From an uncultured Collinsella sp. (GTDB lineage Bacteria; Actinomycetota; Coriobacteriia; Coriobacteriales; Coriobacteriaceae), in contig CALGZY010000010.1 of the NCBI GenBank assembly GCA_937934355.1, positions 1 to 6,816 on the forward strand: a DNA stretch of 6,816 bases. Direction: 5' to 3'. Made by a program: the position numbers and the translations under genes. This document shows positions 1-5,796 of this stretch, piece by piece. The stretch's first letter is position 1. The number at the start of each line of letters is the position of its first letter. The notes under the pieces are model-generated. The model was given only the letters and a program-made list of their open reading frames with translations. It made no database searches and was not told where the DNA came from.

Positions 1-52
1 GCTTGATGGACGAAGAAGAAACGCTCCCCTTAGGCGGATTCGAAGCAGCCAT
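1..52 (-). CDS. N-terminus of an unidentified protein, cut by the left edge
   Basis: On the minus strand an ATG (52 to 50) opens a frame that stays open to the window edge, encoding MAASNPPKGSVSSSSIK. A strong ribosome binding site, GGAGG at 62-58, lies 5 bases before the ATG. The good SD is the main support, because 17 residues are too few to assign a family. The Ser-rich, weakly basic start contains no recognisable motif. The gene lies downstream of the methyltransferase on the same strand, separated from it by a terminator, so it is probably a separate transcription unit. A competing plus-strand frame open from the edge to 131 has no visible support. Confidence 0.45.
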   Translation of the reverse strand, partial: MAASNPPKGSVSSSSIK

Positions 53-70
53 AAGACCCTCCCATGAACA

Positions 71-92
71 ATCCGGCCCAACAAGCCCGGAT
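71..92. repeat. 6-bp inverted repeat in the leader of the left-edge gene
   Basis: ATCCGG (71-76) and CCGGAT (87-92) are separated by 10 bases. On the minus strand this sits between a possible -10 box (TATACT, 115-110) and the SD of the left-edge gene. It could be a small leader hairpin or an operator. It is short enough to be chance. Confidence 0.25.
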
Positions 93-109
93 GAAACACG
101 TGCTACATC

Positions 110-115
110 AGTATA
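110..115 (-). promoter_or_regulatory. Possible -10 box for the left-edge gene
   Basis: Read on the minus strand, 115-110 is TATACT, five of six matches to the sigma70 -10 consensus, about 50 bases before the SD of the left-edge gene. The place where a -35 should fall is only the T-rich tail of the methyltransferase terminator, with no good TTGACA match. This is a weak call. Confidence 0.25.
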
Positions 116-130
116 CAGGGGAGTGGGATG

Positions 131-167
131 AAAAAAACGGAGTCGACAGCGTGAACTGTCGGCTCCG
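131..167 (-). terminator. Intrinsic terminator of the methyltransferase gene
   Basis: On the minus strand a 12-base stem (167-156 pairing with 149-138, 11 Watson-Crick pairs plus one non-canonical position that becomes G-U or C-A depending on strand) has a 6-base loop. It is followed directly by seven T residues (137-131). The hairpin begins 12 bases after the methyltransferase stop codon. The T-run is on the minus-strand side only, so it should terminate transcription arriving from the methyltransferase. Confidence 0.85.
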
Positions 168-178
168 GATTGCTTGCC

Positions 179-1441
179 TTAGAGGCCGTACACTTCGACC
201 ATAGCTTCGCCAATGCGATGGGGCACGCCGGTGACGAGTGCGTTGCCCATGCAGAAGGCTCGATGGCCGTCGGTCATGCCCGTATCGGTCCAGCCTTTCG
301 GGAATCCCTGAAGCTGATCGAGCTCGTCGGGAACAAGACGGCGGAAACGGCCATCGGGACATTCGATGACGTGCTTGAAGCGGCTCGCTCCTGTGCCGCC
401 TTCTCCTGTGAGGATGGTGCGGCTCGGCTTGTCGGTGGCATCCGGGAAGCTCATGGCTCCCTCGGAATACGTGTACGTAAAGCCTGTCTTTTTGTTAGTG
501 CGCTCTTCGCGCTTGCTGCCCTTAAGGTAGCGCCAGTCGGGAAGCTTTTCGTCGGAGATGTAGAACTGCTCCGGGACATCAGCTTCGTCGACAAGCACGT
601 CGCCAAGCACGTGGCGCTTACCGTGATAGTCTTCGGCAAAGTCGCAGGTCAGAACATGACAGCCCTGCATGACGCCAGCATTCTTGAATTGAGAGGTCTT
701 TTGGCCGACGCCAAAACGAGTTGAGTTCTCGTAGGGGTCGGGTAAAACGTCGAGCTCGGACATCTCGTCGGGATAGATGGCGGGGAAGGCTTTAGCCATG
801 ACGCCGTTGTGCATGCGATCAACGAGATCAACCTTGCCAGCGTCCTTTTCGCAGAAGATATAAACACGCTTGCGACGCTGGGGGAAACCGTATTCGGCAG
901 AGTTGACCACGCGCCATTCGACCGTGTAGTCGAGGTCGGCAAGACAGCTTAGGATGATGGCGAAGTCGCGACCGCGTTGAGACGCGGGCGACTTGAGCAG
1001 GCGGTCGACGTTCTCAAAGAGACCGAACTTGGGCTTCTTCATTTCGAGGAAGTGATAGATGTCCCACCAGAGGACACCCTTCTTTCCTTCGATGCCGTGT
1101 GCCTGATTGAGCGGACGCGCGACAGAGTAGTCTTGACAGGGGAAACCGCCAACGACCATTTGGACATTGGGGATTTCGATTTCGCCCGCTTCGGCTTGTT
1201 CCAAGACCCTATTAATGTCTTCGTTGACAACGGAATCATCGCCGAAGCGATCCATGTAGCAACGGGCCGCGAACTGACGCGCTTTGGTTCCGGGCGGTTC
1301 CCACTGATTTGCCCAAATGGTGCGGAAGGGGCCGGCTGGTTTCATATAAAACTCGGGATGTCGAGGGTCGGCATAGCCTTCGAGACCTAAACGAAATCCA
1401 CCGACGCCCGCAAAAAGCTCGGCAATATTAATCTCAGACAC
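179..1441 (-). CDS. DNA (cytosine-5-)-methyltransferase of a type II restriction-modification system
   Basis: This enzyme transfers a methyl group from S-adenosylmethionine to C5 of cytosine in its recognition site and protects the host from the adjacent endonuclease. The conserved C5-methyltransferase blocks appear in order, numbered from the GTG start: motif I FAGVGGFRLG (10-19, SAM binding), motif IV GGFPCQDYS with catalytic Cys102, motif VI ENV (143-145), motif VIII QRRKR (188-192), a target-recognition region of about 170 residues, motif IX around RRLVPDELDQLQGFP (367-381) and motif X GNALVTGVPHRIGEAM (399-414). At 420 residues it is a typical length. I chose GTG at 1441 because GGAG lies 4 bases upstream and motif I begins shortly after, as usual. 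A longer ATG start at 1510 would add 23 residues of non-conserved sequence and would swallow the promoter. The partner nuclease suggests GATC with product GAT(m5C), which is inference from family. Confidence 0.95.
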   Translation of the reverse strand: MSEINIAELFAGVGGFRLGLEGYADPRHPEFYMKPAGPFRTIWANQWEPPGTKARQFAARCYMDRFGDDSVVNEDINRVLEQAEAGEIEIPNVQMVVGGFPCQDYSVARPLNQAHGIEGKKGVLWWDIYHFLEMKKPKFGLFENVDRLLKSPASQRGRDFAIILSCLADLDYTVEWRVVNSAEYGFPQRRKRVYIFCEKDAGKVDLVDRMHNGVMAKAFPAIYPDEMSELDVLPDPYENSTRFGVGQKTSQFKNAGVMQGCHVLTCDFAEDYHGKRHVLGDVLVDEADVPEQFYISDEKLPDWRYLKGSKREERTNKKTGFTYTYSEGAMSFPDATDKPSRTILTGEGGTGASRFKHVIECPDGRFRRLVPDELDQLQGFPKGWTDTGMTDGHRAFCMGNALVTGVPHRIGEAMVEVYGL

Positions 1442-1445
1442 GTTT

Positions 1446-1449
1446 CTCC
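1446..1449 (-). promoter_or_regulatory. Ribosome binding site that decides the methyltransferase GTG start
   Basis: Read on the minus strand, GGAG (1449-1446) lies 4 bases before GTG 1441. No comparable SD precedes the upstream in-frame ATG at 1510, so the shorter 420-residue protein is favoured. Confidence 0.65.
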
Positions 1450-1481
1450 AATCGCTGCTGTGTCCGTTTATGGTGCTCACA

Positions 1482-1510
1482 ACAATAGCCGATCGAGGGG
1501 ACAAGATCAA
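1482..1510 (-). promoter_or_regulatory. Sigma70-type promoter of the methyltransferase, containing two GATC sites
   Basis: On the minus strand, -35 TTGATC (1510-1505) and -10 TATTGT (1487-1482) are separated by exactly 17 bases, the optimal spacing. Each hexamer has four of six consensus matches. Transcription would start near 1475, giving a leader of about 34 bases before GTG 1441. One GATC (1505-1508) is inside the -35 hexamer and a second (1491-1494) is in the spacer next to the -10. If the enzyme methylates GATC, both lie where methylation could alter polymerase binding. Confidence 0.65.
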
Positions 1511-1530
1511 GACCTCAATTTTCTGGGCGT

Positions 1531-1552
1531 TAGTAGTTGCTCTGAACTACTA
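1531..1552. repeat. Perfect 8-bp inverted repeat before the endonuclease gene (possible operator or leader hairpin)
   Basis: TAGTAGTT (1531-1538) and AACTACTA (1545-1552) are perfect complements with a 6-base spacer, ending about 20 bases before the SD of the endonuclease. The right arm overlaps TACTAT (1548-1553), a possible -10 box with four of six matches but no convincing -35. It could be a protein-binding operator, an RNA hairpin limiting nuclease expression, or both. No controller (C) protein gene is visible in the window. Confidence 0.45.
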
Positions 1553-1572
1553 TGGGGTTAGTTGCGAGTTTC

Positions 1573-1577
1573 GGAGG
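1573..1577 (+). promoter_or_regulatory. Ribosome binding site that decides the endonuclease GTG start
   Basis: GGAGG (1573-1577) lies 6 bases before GTG 1584, ideal spacing. The alternative in-frame ATG at 1470 has no SD and lies inside the divergent promoter, so the 501-residue form is preferred. Confidence 0.8.
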
Positions 1578-1583
1578 TATCCC

Positions 1584-3089
1584 GTGTCCAAGAAGCGCCT
1601 CGATTTCAAGCGCATGCTTGACGATACTGATTTTTCTGACCCTTCAAGCATTGAGCGCTACGCTGCCAATCTCGACGGCATGACGTTCCGCGATATTCTC
1701 GAGCTCGGTATTGCCCCGGAAGGGGAGAGTGCGCCCAAGGACTTTGGCTCCAAAAAGTACAAAGGCGGTATGGGTACTCTTATCGAGGAGCGCTACTTTG
1801 GCTACAAGGCCAATAGCGACGACCGTCCCGATTTTCCCGAGGCGGGCGTTGAGCTCAAGGCAACGTGTTTCGATGTGCTCAAGAATGGCCGTAAGTCTGC
1901 GGGTGAGCGTCTTGTCCTGACCATGATCCCTTACGACCGTCCTGTTTCGCTCGACTATGACAATTCTCACCTCAAGACTAAGCTCAGCAATATTCTGTTG
2001 ATTTATTACGGCCGAGATCGTTCTATCGACAAATATGACCAGCGTATCGAGCGCGCTGTCATGGTGCGTCTTCCCGAAAAAGACATGAAAATCATTCGCG
2101 CCGACTACGAGAAGATTATTTCCTATATTCAGGATGGCCGTGCGGACGAGCTTTCAGAAGGCATGACGACTTATCTGGGTGCTTGCACGAAGGGCGCAAC
2201 TGAGGCCACGATGTGGGCGGACCAGTATTATGAATACTTCAATACCGATACGGGTGAGATTGAGCGTCATCGCGCAAAGCGTCGCGCCTTTTCCCTCAAG
2301 CGCTCGTATATGGACTATGTGCTCCATACTTATGTCCTCGGTGCTCCGCGAGTCGGGGAGAGCATTGTTCAGGACGATGGCAAGTCTATCGATTTCGAAA
2401 GTTACGTAACTGGACTTATCGAGCAACACTATGGCGAAACTGATCGTCAGATTGCGGAGCAATACGGGTTGGAGTACACGGGCAATAAGGCGCAATGGAC
2501 AACGCTCGTCTATCGTATGCTCGGAATCAAAAACAATGCTGCCGAGGAATTCGTCAAGGCAGGCATTTCCGTCCGAACCGTTCGAGTTAACAACAGGGGG
2601 CACATCGAACAAGCTATGTCGTTCCCACCGTTTGAGTTCAAGCGTTTAATTGAGGAAGACTGGGAAACGTCGCCTTTTCATGCATGCCTTGAGACTAATC
2701 GCTTCTTCTTCGTTGTGTTTCGCGAGGACCACGATGGCGTGCTGCGTCTCGACCGTTGTTTGTTCTGGGCGATGGGAGAAAACGAAATCGAAGGCCCTGC
2801 GAAAGCTTGTTGGGATGAGACGCGAAAGGTAATACGTGAGGGCGTTGAGCTCAATCCGTATCGGGATGCGAGCGGAAAGCTCAAAGTGACTAACAATCTG
2901 CCCGGTATGGCGGACAACCCAATTGTTCACGTTCGTCCGCATACGTCAAAAGCGGCTTACAAGTTTGCCGATGGAACAGAGATCGGTGACATCGCAAGGA
3001 ATGCTTACGAACTGCCCGACGGGCGTTGGATGACGAAGCAATCGTTCTGGTTCAACAAGGGCTACCTGGAGCATATTCTGGGGCTGTAG
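1584..3089 (+). CDS. Sau3AI/MutH-family type II restriction endonuclease (predicted GATC specificity)
   Basis: This nuclease cuts unmethylated foreign DNA, probably at GATC, the site of the well-known family member Sau3AI. Numbered from the GTG start, the N-terminal MutH-like catalytic domain has the D-x6-E-x-K active site: Asp83, Glu90 and Lys92 in DFPEAGVELKAT, the same spacing as MutH. An upstream Glu pair lies in GTLIEE (about 64-69), and RLVLTMIPY follows. Other segments I recognise from Sau3AI are ELSEGMTTYLGACTKGA (189-205), KRRAFSLK (232-239), VRPHT (450-454) and WMTKQSFWFN (482-491). The second half corresponds to the Sau3AI C-terminal MutH-like domain that binds DNA but lacks the catalytic set. 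The 501 residues compare with about 490 in Sau3AI, so it appears complete. It is divergent from its methyltransferase across 142 bp. The start is GTG 1584, based on GGAGG at 1573-1577. The family is certain; GATC specificity is inferred. Confidence 0.93.
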   Translation: MSKKRLDFKRMLDDTDFSDPSSIERYAANLDGMTFRDILELGIAPEGESAPKDFGSKKYKGGMGTLIEERYFGYKANSDDRPDFPEAGVELKATCFDVLKNGRKSAGERLVLTMIPYDRPVSLDYDNSHLKTKLSNILLIYYGRDRSIDKYDQRIERAVMVRLPEKDMKIIRADYEKIISYIQDGRADELSEGMTTYLGACTKGATEATMWADQYYEYFNTDTGEIERHRAKRRAFSLKRSYMDYVLHTYVLGAPRVGESIVQDDGKSIDFESYVTGLIEQHYGETDRQIAEQYGLEYTGNKAQWTTLVYRMLGIKNNAAEEFVKAGISVRTVRVNNRGHIEQAMSFPPFEFKRLIEEDWETSPFHACLETNRFFFVVFREDHDGVLRLDRCLFWAMGENEIEGPAKACWDETRKVIREGVELNPYRDASGKLKVTNNLPGMADNPIVHVRPHTSKAAYKFADGTEIGDIARNAYELPDGRWMTKQSFWFNKGYLEHILGL

Positions 3090-3146
3090 CGTTTTCGCAT
3101 GGGATTCTCAACGGCGTTCTGTTCGTAACGTCGCTATTTCTGATCG

Positions 3147-3185
3147 CGGCTCCGCCTCGCCATTACCTATGACGAGGCGGAGCCG
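3147..3185 (+). terminator. 13-bp perfect hairpin after the endonuclease gene, probable terminator
   Basis: CGGCTCCGCCTCG (3147-3159) and CGAGGCGGAGCCG (3173-3185) pair perfectly over 13 GC-rich positions around a 13-base loop, starting 57 bases after the endonuclease stop. What follows is only TAGCTTTG, a poor T-tract, so the hairpin may be a weak intrinsic terminator or stabilise the 3' end. Upstream there is no A-run that would make it a terminator in the other direction. Confidence 0.6.
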
Positions 3186-3379
3186 TAGCTTTGATGACTA
3201 AATTGCCAGTCAAGATAATCAAATGAGCTGAGATGCACCGCCCTACGCCCGCAGCGCTCCAATGGGGAACGCGTAGACATCGTGCTCGGCGCGTTATGCT
3301 TCGCACTTCCTCATTTCTATAAAGGGTTTTCTCCAACTAATTTGAAAATGGTGACGCATATGCAGCTGACGGAAAGTCA

Positions 3380-3401
3380 ATACATGTAATATTACAAGTA
3401 T
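3380..3401. promoter_or_regulatory. Predicted GntR operator, autoregulatory site
   Basis: ATACATGT (3380-3387) and ACAAGTAT (3394-3401) form an inverted repeat with a 6-base spacer, 7 of 8 positions matching. The dyad ends 20 bases before the regulator's ATG. The left arm is identical to, and the layout the same as, the perfect repeat at 4231-4252 before the PTS operon. Sharing between the regulator's own leader and an adjacent operon is typical of an autoregulating local GntR repressor. TAATAT (3387-3392), a possible -10, lies inside it. Confidence 0.75.
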
Positions 3402-3421
3402 CAGACTGTCAGGAGGTAATG

Positions 3422-4138
3422 ATGGATGAAAAGCCGCTATATCTTCAGGTTGAAGACCGTTTAAAGGCGAATATTGAATCGGGTGCCTGGGGGCCTGGTG
3501 AGCAAGTCCCGGGAGAACAGATTTTGTGCAAGCAGTTTGGCGTCAGCCGCGTGACGCTGCGACACGCATTGGCGAATCTTGTAAATGAAGGCCTGATGGT
3601 AAAAGAGCATGGGCGAGGCACATTCGTTGCAGATAACGAGAGTACGTCTGCTGCTTCTGACGGACATGCACGTTCTTCTGTCAGCTTTTCCGATCTTTGC
3701 CGATTGCAGGGAAAGGAGCCGTCTGCACGGATTGTGTCCGCCTCTCTCGAAGCGGATTGTCCAAAGGAAGTGGTTTCATTTCTGGGCCTAGACAATTCGC
3801 CTGCTTTTAAGCTCTGTCGCGTTAGGTTTTCCGATGGTAGGCCGGTACTGTCCGAAACCAATTACTTTCGAGCTTCCTTCGCGTTCTTGGCCGAACACGA
3901 TCTCGAAGGGTCTTTATACGAACTTTTGCAGCGCCATGGCGTGATGCCGGGGGAACTTACTCGTCGTATAGGAATTGTCTATGCGGACGATCGAGACGCT
4001 GAGCTCCTCAAGGTCGACCTTGGTTCGGCTCTGCTATTCAATAGGTCCTTCGTTAAAGATTCGGAAGGGCATCCGCTGCATGTTGCCGATCAGCATGCCA
4101 TTGCCGACGATCCGGGTCTTTATCAGTTTTACGCATAG
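3422..4138 (+). CDS. GntR-family (HutC subfamily, UTRA domain) transcriptional regulator
   Basis: This is a probable local regulator of the downstream sugar PTS operon and of itself, most likely a repressor released by a sugar phosphate. Residues about 5-70 form the winged helix-turn-helix of the GntR family: PLYLQVEDRLK, then a GPGEQVPGEQILCKQFGVS segment, the recognition helix SRVTLRHALANLV, and the wing EHGRGTFVA. Residues about 85-235 match a UTRA effector domain, with features such as SFSDLCRLQGKEP near its start and FKLCRVRFSDGRPVLSETNYF in the middle. A length of 238 residues is usual for the subfamily. I prefer the second ATG (3422): AGGAGG at 3411-3416 lies 5 bases before it but only 2 bases before the first ATG (3419). 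The gene is followed by its own terminator, so it is probably transcribed separately from the operon. Confidence 0.93.
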   Translation: MDEKPLYLQVEDRLKANIESGAWGPGEQVPGEQILCKQFGVSRVTLRHALANLVNEGLMVKEHGRGTFVADNESTSAASDGHARSSVSFSDLCRLQGKEPSARIVSASLEADCPKEVVSFLGLDNSPAFKLCRVRFSDGRPVLSETNYFRASFAFLAEHDLEGSLYELLQRHGVMPGELTRRIGIVYADDRDAELLKVDLGSALLFNRSFVKDSEGHPLHVADQHAIADDPGLYQFYA

Positions 4139-4161
4139 AAGCGCTTGCCGCTTACGACTCT

Positions 4162-4194
4162 AAACTGCCGTTCGCGGGAAAACGACAGTTTTTT
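4162..4194 (+). terminator. Intrinsic terminator of the GntR gene
   Basis: AAACTGCCGTT (4162-4172) pairs with AACGACAGTTT (4181-4191) with one C-A mismatch, an 8-base loop, and a run of six T residues (4189-4194). It begins 24 bases after the stop codon of the regulator and ends just before the -35 of the next promoter, separating the two transcription units. Confidence 0.8.
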
Positions 4195-4195
4195 C

Positions 4196-4223
4196 TTGAC
4201 TACGCTGCAGCGTGGATTATTCT
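4196..4223 (+). promoter_or_regulatory. Promoter of the SIS-PTS operon
   Basis: -35 TTGACT (4196-4201, five of six matches) and -10 TATTCT (4218-4223, four of six) are separated by 16 bases. The start site would be near 4230, inside the left arm of the adjacent inverted repeat. A protein bound there would block initiation or escape, which fits repression. Confidence 0.6.
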
Positions 4224-4226
4224 CTA

Positions 4227-4256
4227 ATTAATACATGTAGTAGGACATGTATTAAT
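4227..4256. promoter_or_regulatory. Predicted GntR operator at the start of the SIS-PTS operon
   Basis: ATTAATACATGT (4227-4238) and ACATGTATTAAT (4245-4256) are perfect 12-bp inverted arms with a 6-base spacer. The inner ATACATGT-N6-ACATGTAT has the same layout as the repeat at 3380-3401 before the GntR gene. It overlaps the predicted transcription start and ends 4 bases before the SD of the first gene. The perfect arms suggest stronger binding here than at the regulator's own site. Confidence 0.82.
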
Positions 4257-4270
4257 ACAAAGGAGTAGCG

Positions 4271-5203
4271 ATGAAAGAAGAGAAAATCGTCCAGGACCTG
4301 CTCGCCAAGGATTTCCATCCCAAGAACGTTTACTTCGTGGCTTGCGGAGGGTCTCTCCTTGCTCAGTATCCGGCCTTCTACTTGATTCAGCGCGAGGGCA
4401 AGGGTATCGACGCACAGATGATTACGAGTAACGAATTCGTGCACGCCACCCCGAAGGCCCTGGATGAGAACTCCATTGCCGTATTCTGCTCGCTCTCGGG
4501 AACCCCCGAGACCATGGTGGCGACCGAGGTCGCGAAGAATGCCGGGGCGATTACGATTGCCTATTGCCATGATCCCAATGCCAATATGAGCAAGATTGCT
4601 GATTACCACGTCCCCTTTAACACAATCTTTAATCCCGAGACTAAATATATGGAGAGCAACGCCGCTCCTATTCTCAAGCTCGCCTTTGAGATCCTCTCTG
4701 CTTTCGATGGCTATGAGTATCTGAATGACGCTAACGCGGCGTTTGATATGCTGCAGGACGTTGTGAATGAGGTCGTTCGTTATATCGAGCCCCGCGCGCA
4801 AGAGTTTGCCCGTTCGCACAAGGACGATAAGATTATCGTACCGCTTGCTGGCGGCCCTGCCCTGGGTGTCGGCTATGGTTTCTCCATTTGCAGCTTGATG
4901 GAGATGCAATGGGTCCATGCGCCCCTCATCAATACCGGCGAGTTCTTCCATGGGCCGTTTGAGATTGTGGACCGAACTACTCCCTTCGTTCTGTTTATGA
5001 GTGATGGCCGAAATCGTTCCAACGATGAGCGTGCAAAGAAGTTCCTTGATGAATATGCCGACCGCGTCACGGTGCTGGATGCGAAGGAGCTCTATATCAA
5101 TCAATTCCCGGCAAGCGTCTGCGAGTTCTTCAATCACTTTGTGTTTGATGCGGCACAGCGTAGGCTCTGTCTGCACTCGGGGATATCAGGAAACACGATC
5201 TGA
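4271..5203 (+). CDS. SIS-domain sugar-phosphate deglycase/isomerase (FrlB/GfrF-like), 3' end frameshifted
   Basis: This is a cytoplasmic enzyme expected to act on the sugar phosphate made by the PTS encoded downstream. The N-terminal SIS fold spans about residues 18-145 (VYFVACGGSLLAQYPAFYL, then FCSLSGTPETMVATEVAK), and the second spans about 180-300. The signature NTGEFFHGPFEI (221-232), with Glu224 and His227, is typical of fructoselysine- and glucoselysine-6-phosphate deglycases and relatives of the GlmS isomerase domain. AAAGGAG ends 5 bases before ATG 4271. The open frame stops at 5203 after 310 codons, but the final residues LCLHSGISGNTI do not look like the family. The expected ending, GDIRKHDLMTRRYMWHVEY, is encoded in the -1 frame up to TAA 5236-5238. 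Full length would be about 322 residues. The gene is thus frameshifted by one base near 5160-5182. The family is confident; the exact substrate is inferred. Confidence 0.88.
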   Translation: MKEEKIVQDLLAKDFHPKNVYFVACGGSLLAQYPAFYLIQREGKGIDAQMITSNEFVHATPKALDENSIAVFCSLSGTPETMVATEVAKNAGAITIAYCHDPNANMSKIADYHVPFNTIFNPETKYMESNAAPILKLAFEILSAFDGYEYLNDANAAFDMLQDVVNEVVRYIEPRAQEFARSHKDDKIIVPLAGGPALGVGYGFSICSLMEMQWVHAPLINTGEFFHGPFEIVDRTTPFVLFMSDGRNRSNDERAKKFLDEYADRVTVLDAKELYINQFPASVCEFFNHFVFDAAQRRLCLHSGISGNTI

Positions 5204-5238
5204 TGACGCGCCGTTATATGTGGCATGTCGAGTATTAA
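5182..5238 (+). pseudogene. Displaced C-terminal codons of the SIS gene in the -1 frame
   Basis: Reading from GAT 5182 gives DIRKHDLMTRRYMWHVEY and then TAA. The RRYM-x-x-VEY ending is what I expect at the C-terminus of FrlB-type deglycases, so this is the lost tail of the preceding gene. Upstream in this frame ALSALG also looks native back to a TAG at 5161-5163. This suggests one base was lost at or just after about 5160. A loss in the GGGG run (5179-5182) is the other possibility. Confidence 0.8.
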
Positions 5239-5281
5239 ACGCCTGGTTTTATCGACTCGCTTTTAGGAATGGGTGACAATT

Positions 5282-5752
5282 ATGATCGTCGCAACGAGGG
5301 TGGATGAGAGACTTATCCATGGACAGGTTGCCGTATCTTGGCTGTCTGCATTAGGGGCTGATTGCATTCTTGTTGCAAATGACGAGGTTGCTGCAGATGA
5401 TGCCCAACGCGCAATACTGAAAATGGCAAAGCCTTCTGGATGCAAGCTTGTAATAAAAGGACTTGATGATTCGATTGCGGCGATCAGAAGTGGCATAACG
5501 GACAAATACCGTCTGTTTATAGTCGTCAAAACCGTAAAAGATGCTTGCCTTCTCGCTCAAGGGTGCCCAGATATTAAGGCAATTAATCTGGGAAACGTCA
5601 TACCGAGAGAGGGAACCCGACAAATTAGTCGGTGCGTTTACGTTTCTCCGGACGAAGAGAAGAGCCTTGTTGCGCTTGTTGAGGCGGGAGTCGATATCGT
5701 AATTCGGAGTTTGCCAGGAGATAAGGCATTGCGACTGGCGGAGGCTCTGTAG
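5282..5752 (+). CDS. PTS system mannose-family IIB component
   Basis: This is the cytoplasmic phosphocarrier of a mannose/fructose/sorbose-family phosphotransferase system, passing phosphate from IIA to the incoming sugar at the IIC-IID membrane complex. The family signature RVDERLIHGQV is at the N-terminus, with the phosphorylated His at residue 13, followed by an alternating alpha/beta domain (CILVANDEVAADD, LVIKGLDDSI, INLGNVIPREGTRQIS, GVDIVIRSLPGD). A length of 156 residues is close to the usual size for an unfused IIB. I chose ATG 5282, which has GGTGA at 5272-5276 at good spacing and matches the usual family start. GTG 5273, with AGGA 4 bases before it, would add three residues and cannot be excluded. 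The gene lies 43 bases after the restored SIS stop with no terminator between, so it is in the operon. Confidence 0.93.
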   Translation: MIVATRVDERLIHGQVAVSWLSALGADCILVANDEVAADDAQRAILKMAKPSGCKLVIKGLDDSIAAIRSGITDKYRLFIVVKTVKDACLLAQGCPDIKAINLGNVIPREGTRQISRCVYVSPDEEKSLVALVEAGVDIVIRSLPGDKALRLAEAL

Positions 5753-5796
5753 GCCTTTAGCGCAGACAGATATTTGTGCTAAGGAAAGGAGATGCA

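Larger units (their letters stand above)
3090..3418. other. Intergenic region between the restriction module and the GntR gene
   Basis: This stretch of about 330 bases holds the hairpin at 3147-3185 and the palindrome at 3380-3401. I see no open frame with a ribosome binding site, no RNA gene and no insertion-sequence remnant between 3186 and 3370. TATAAA at 3318-3323 and TTGAAA at 3342-3347 resemble promoter hexamers, but neither has a well-placed partner. I cannot name a confident promoter for the regulator. Confidence 0.5.

Noticed and set aside
3..131. Plus-strand frame open from the left edge to TGA 129-131, as the end of an upstream gene
   Set aside because: It is only about 42 codons of low-complexity acidic then polar sequence with no motif. 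The minus-strand ATG at 52 with a strong SD explains the region better.
170..1390. Plus-strand open frames (184 and 137 residues) across the methyltransferase
   Set aside because: They lie antisense to a gene with all C5-methyltransferase motifs, have no recognisable domain, and are best explained as shadows.
4217..5176. Minus-strand open frame of 319 residues opposite the SIS gene
   Set aside because: The plus strand encodes clear SIS motifs. The antisense product has no family resemblance and would run through the operator.
5179..5182. GGGG run as a programmed -1 frameshift site in the SIS gene
   Set aside because: There is no classic X-XXY-YYZ heptamer or clear downstream stimulatory structure, and programmed recoding is not known to me in this family. 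A mutation or sequence error is simpler.
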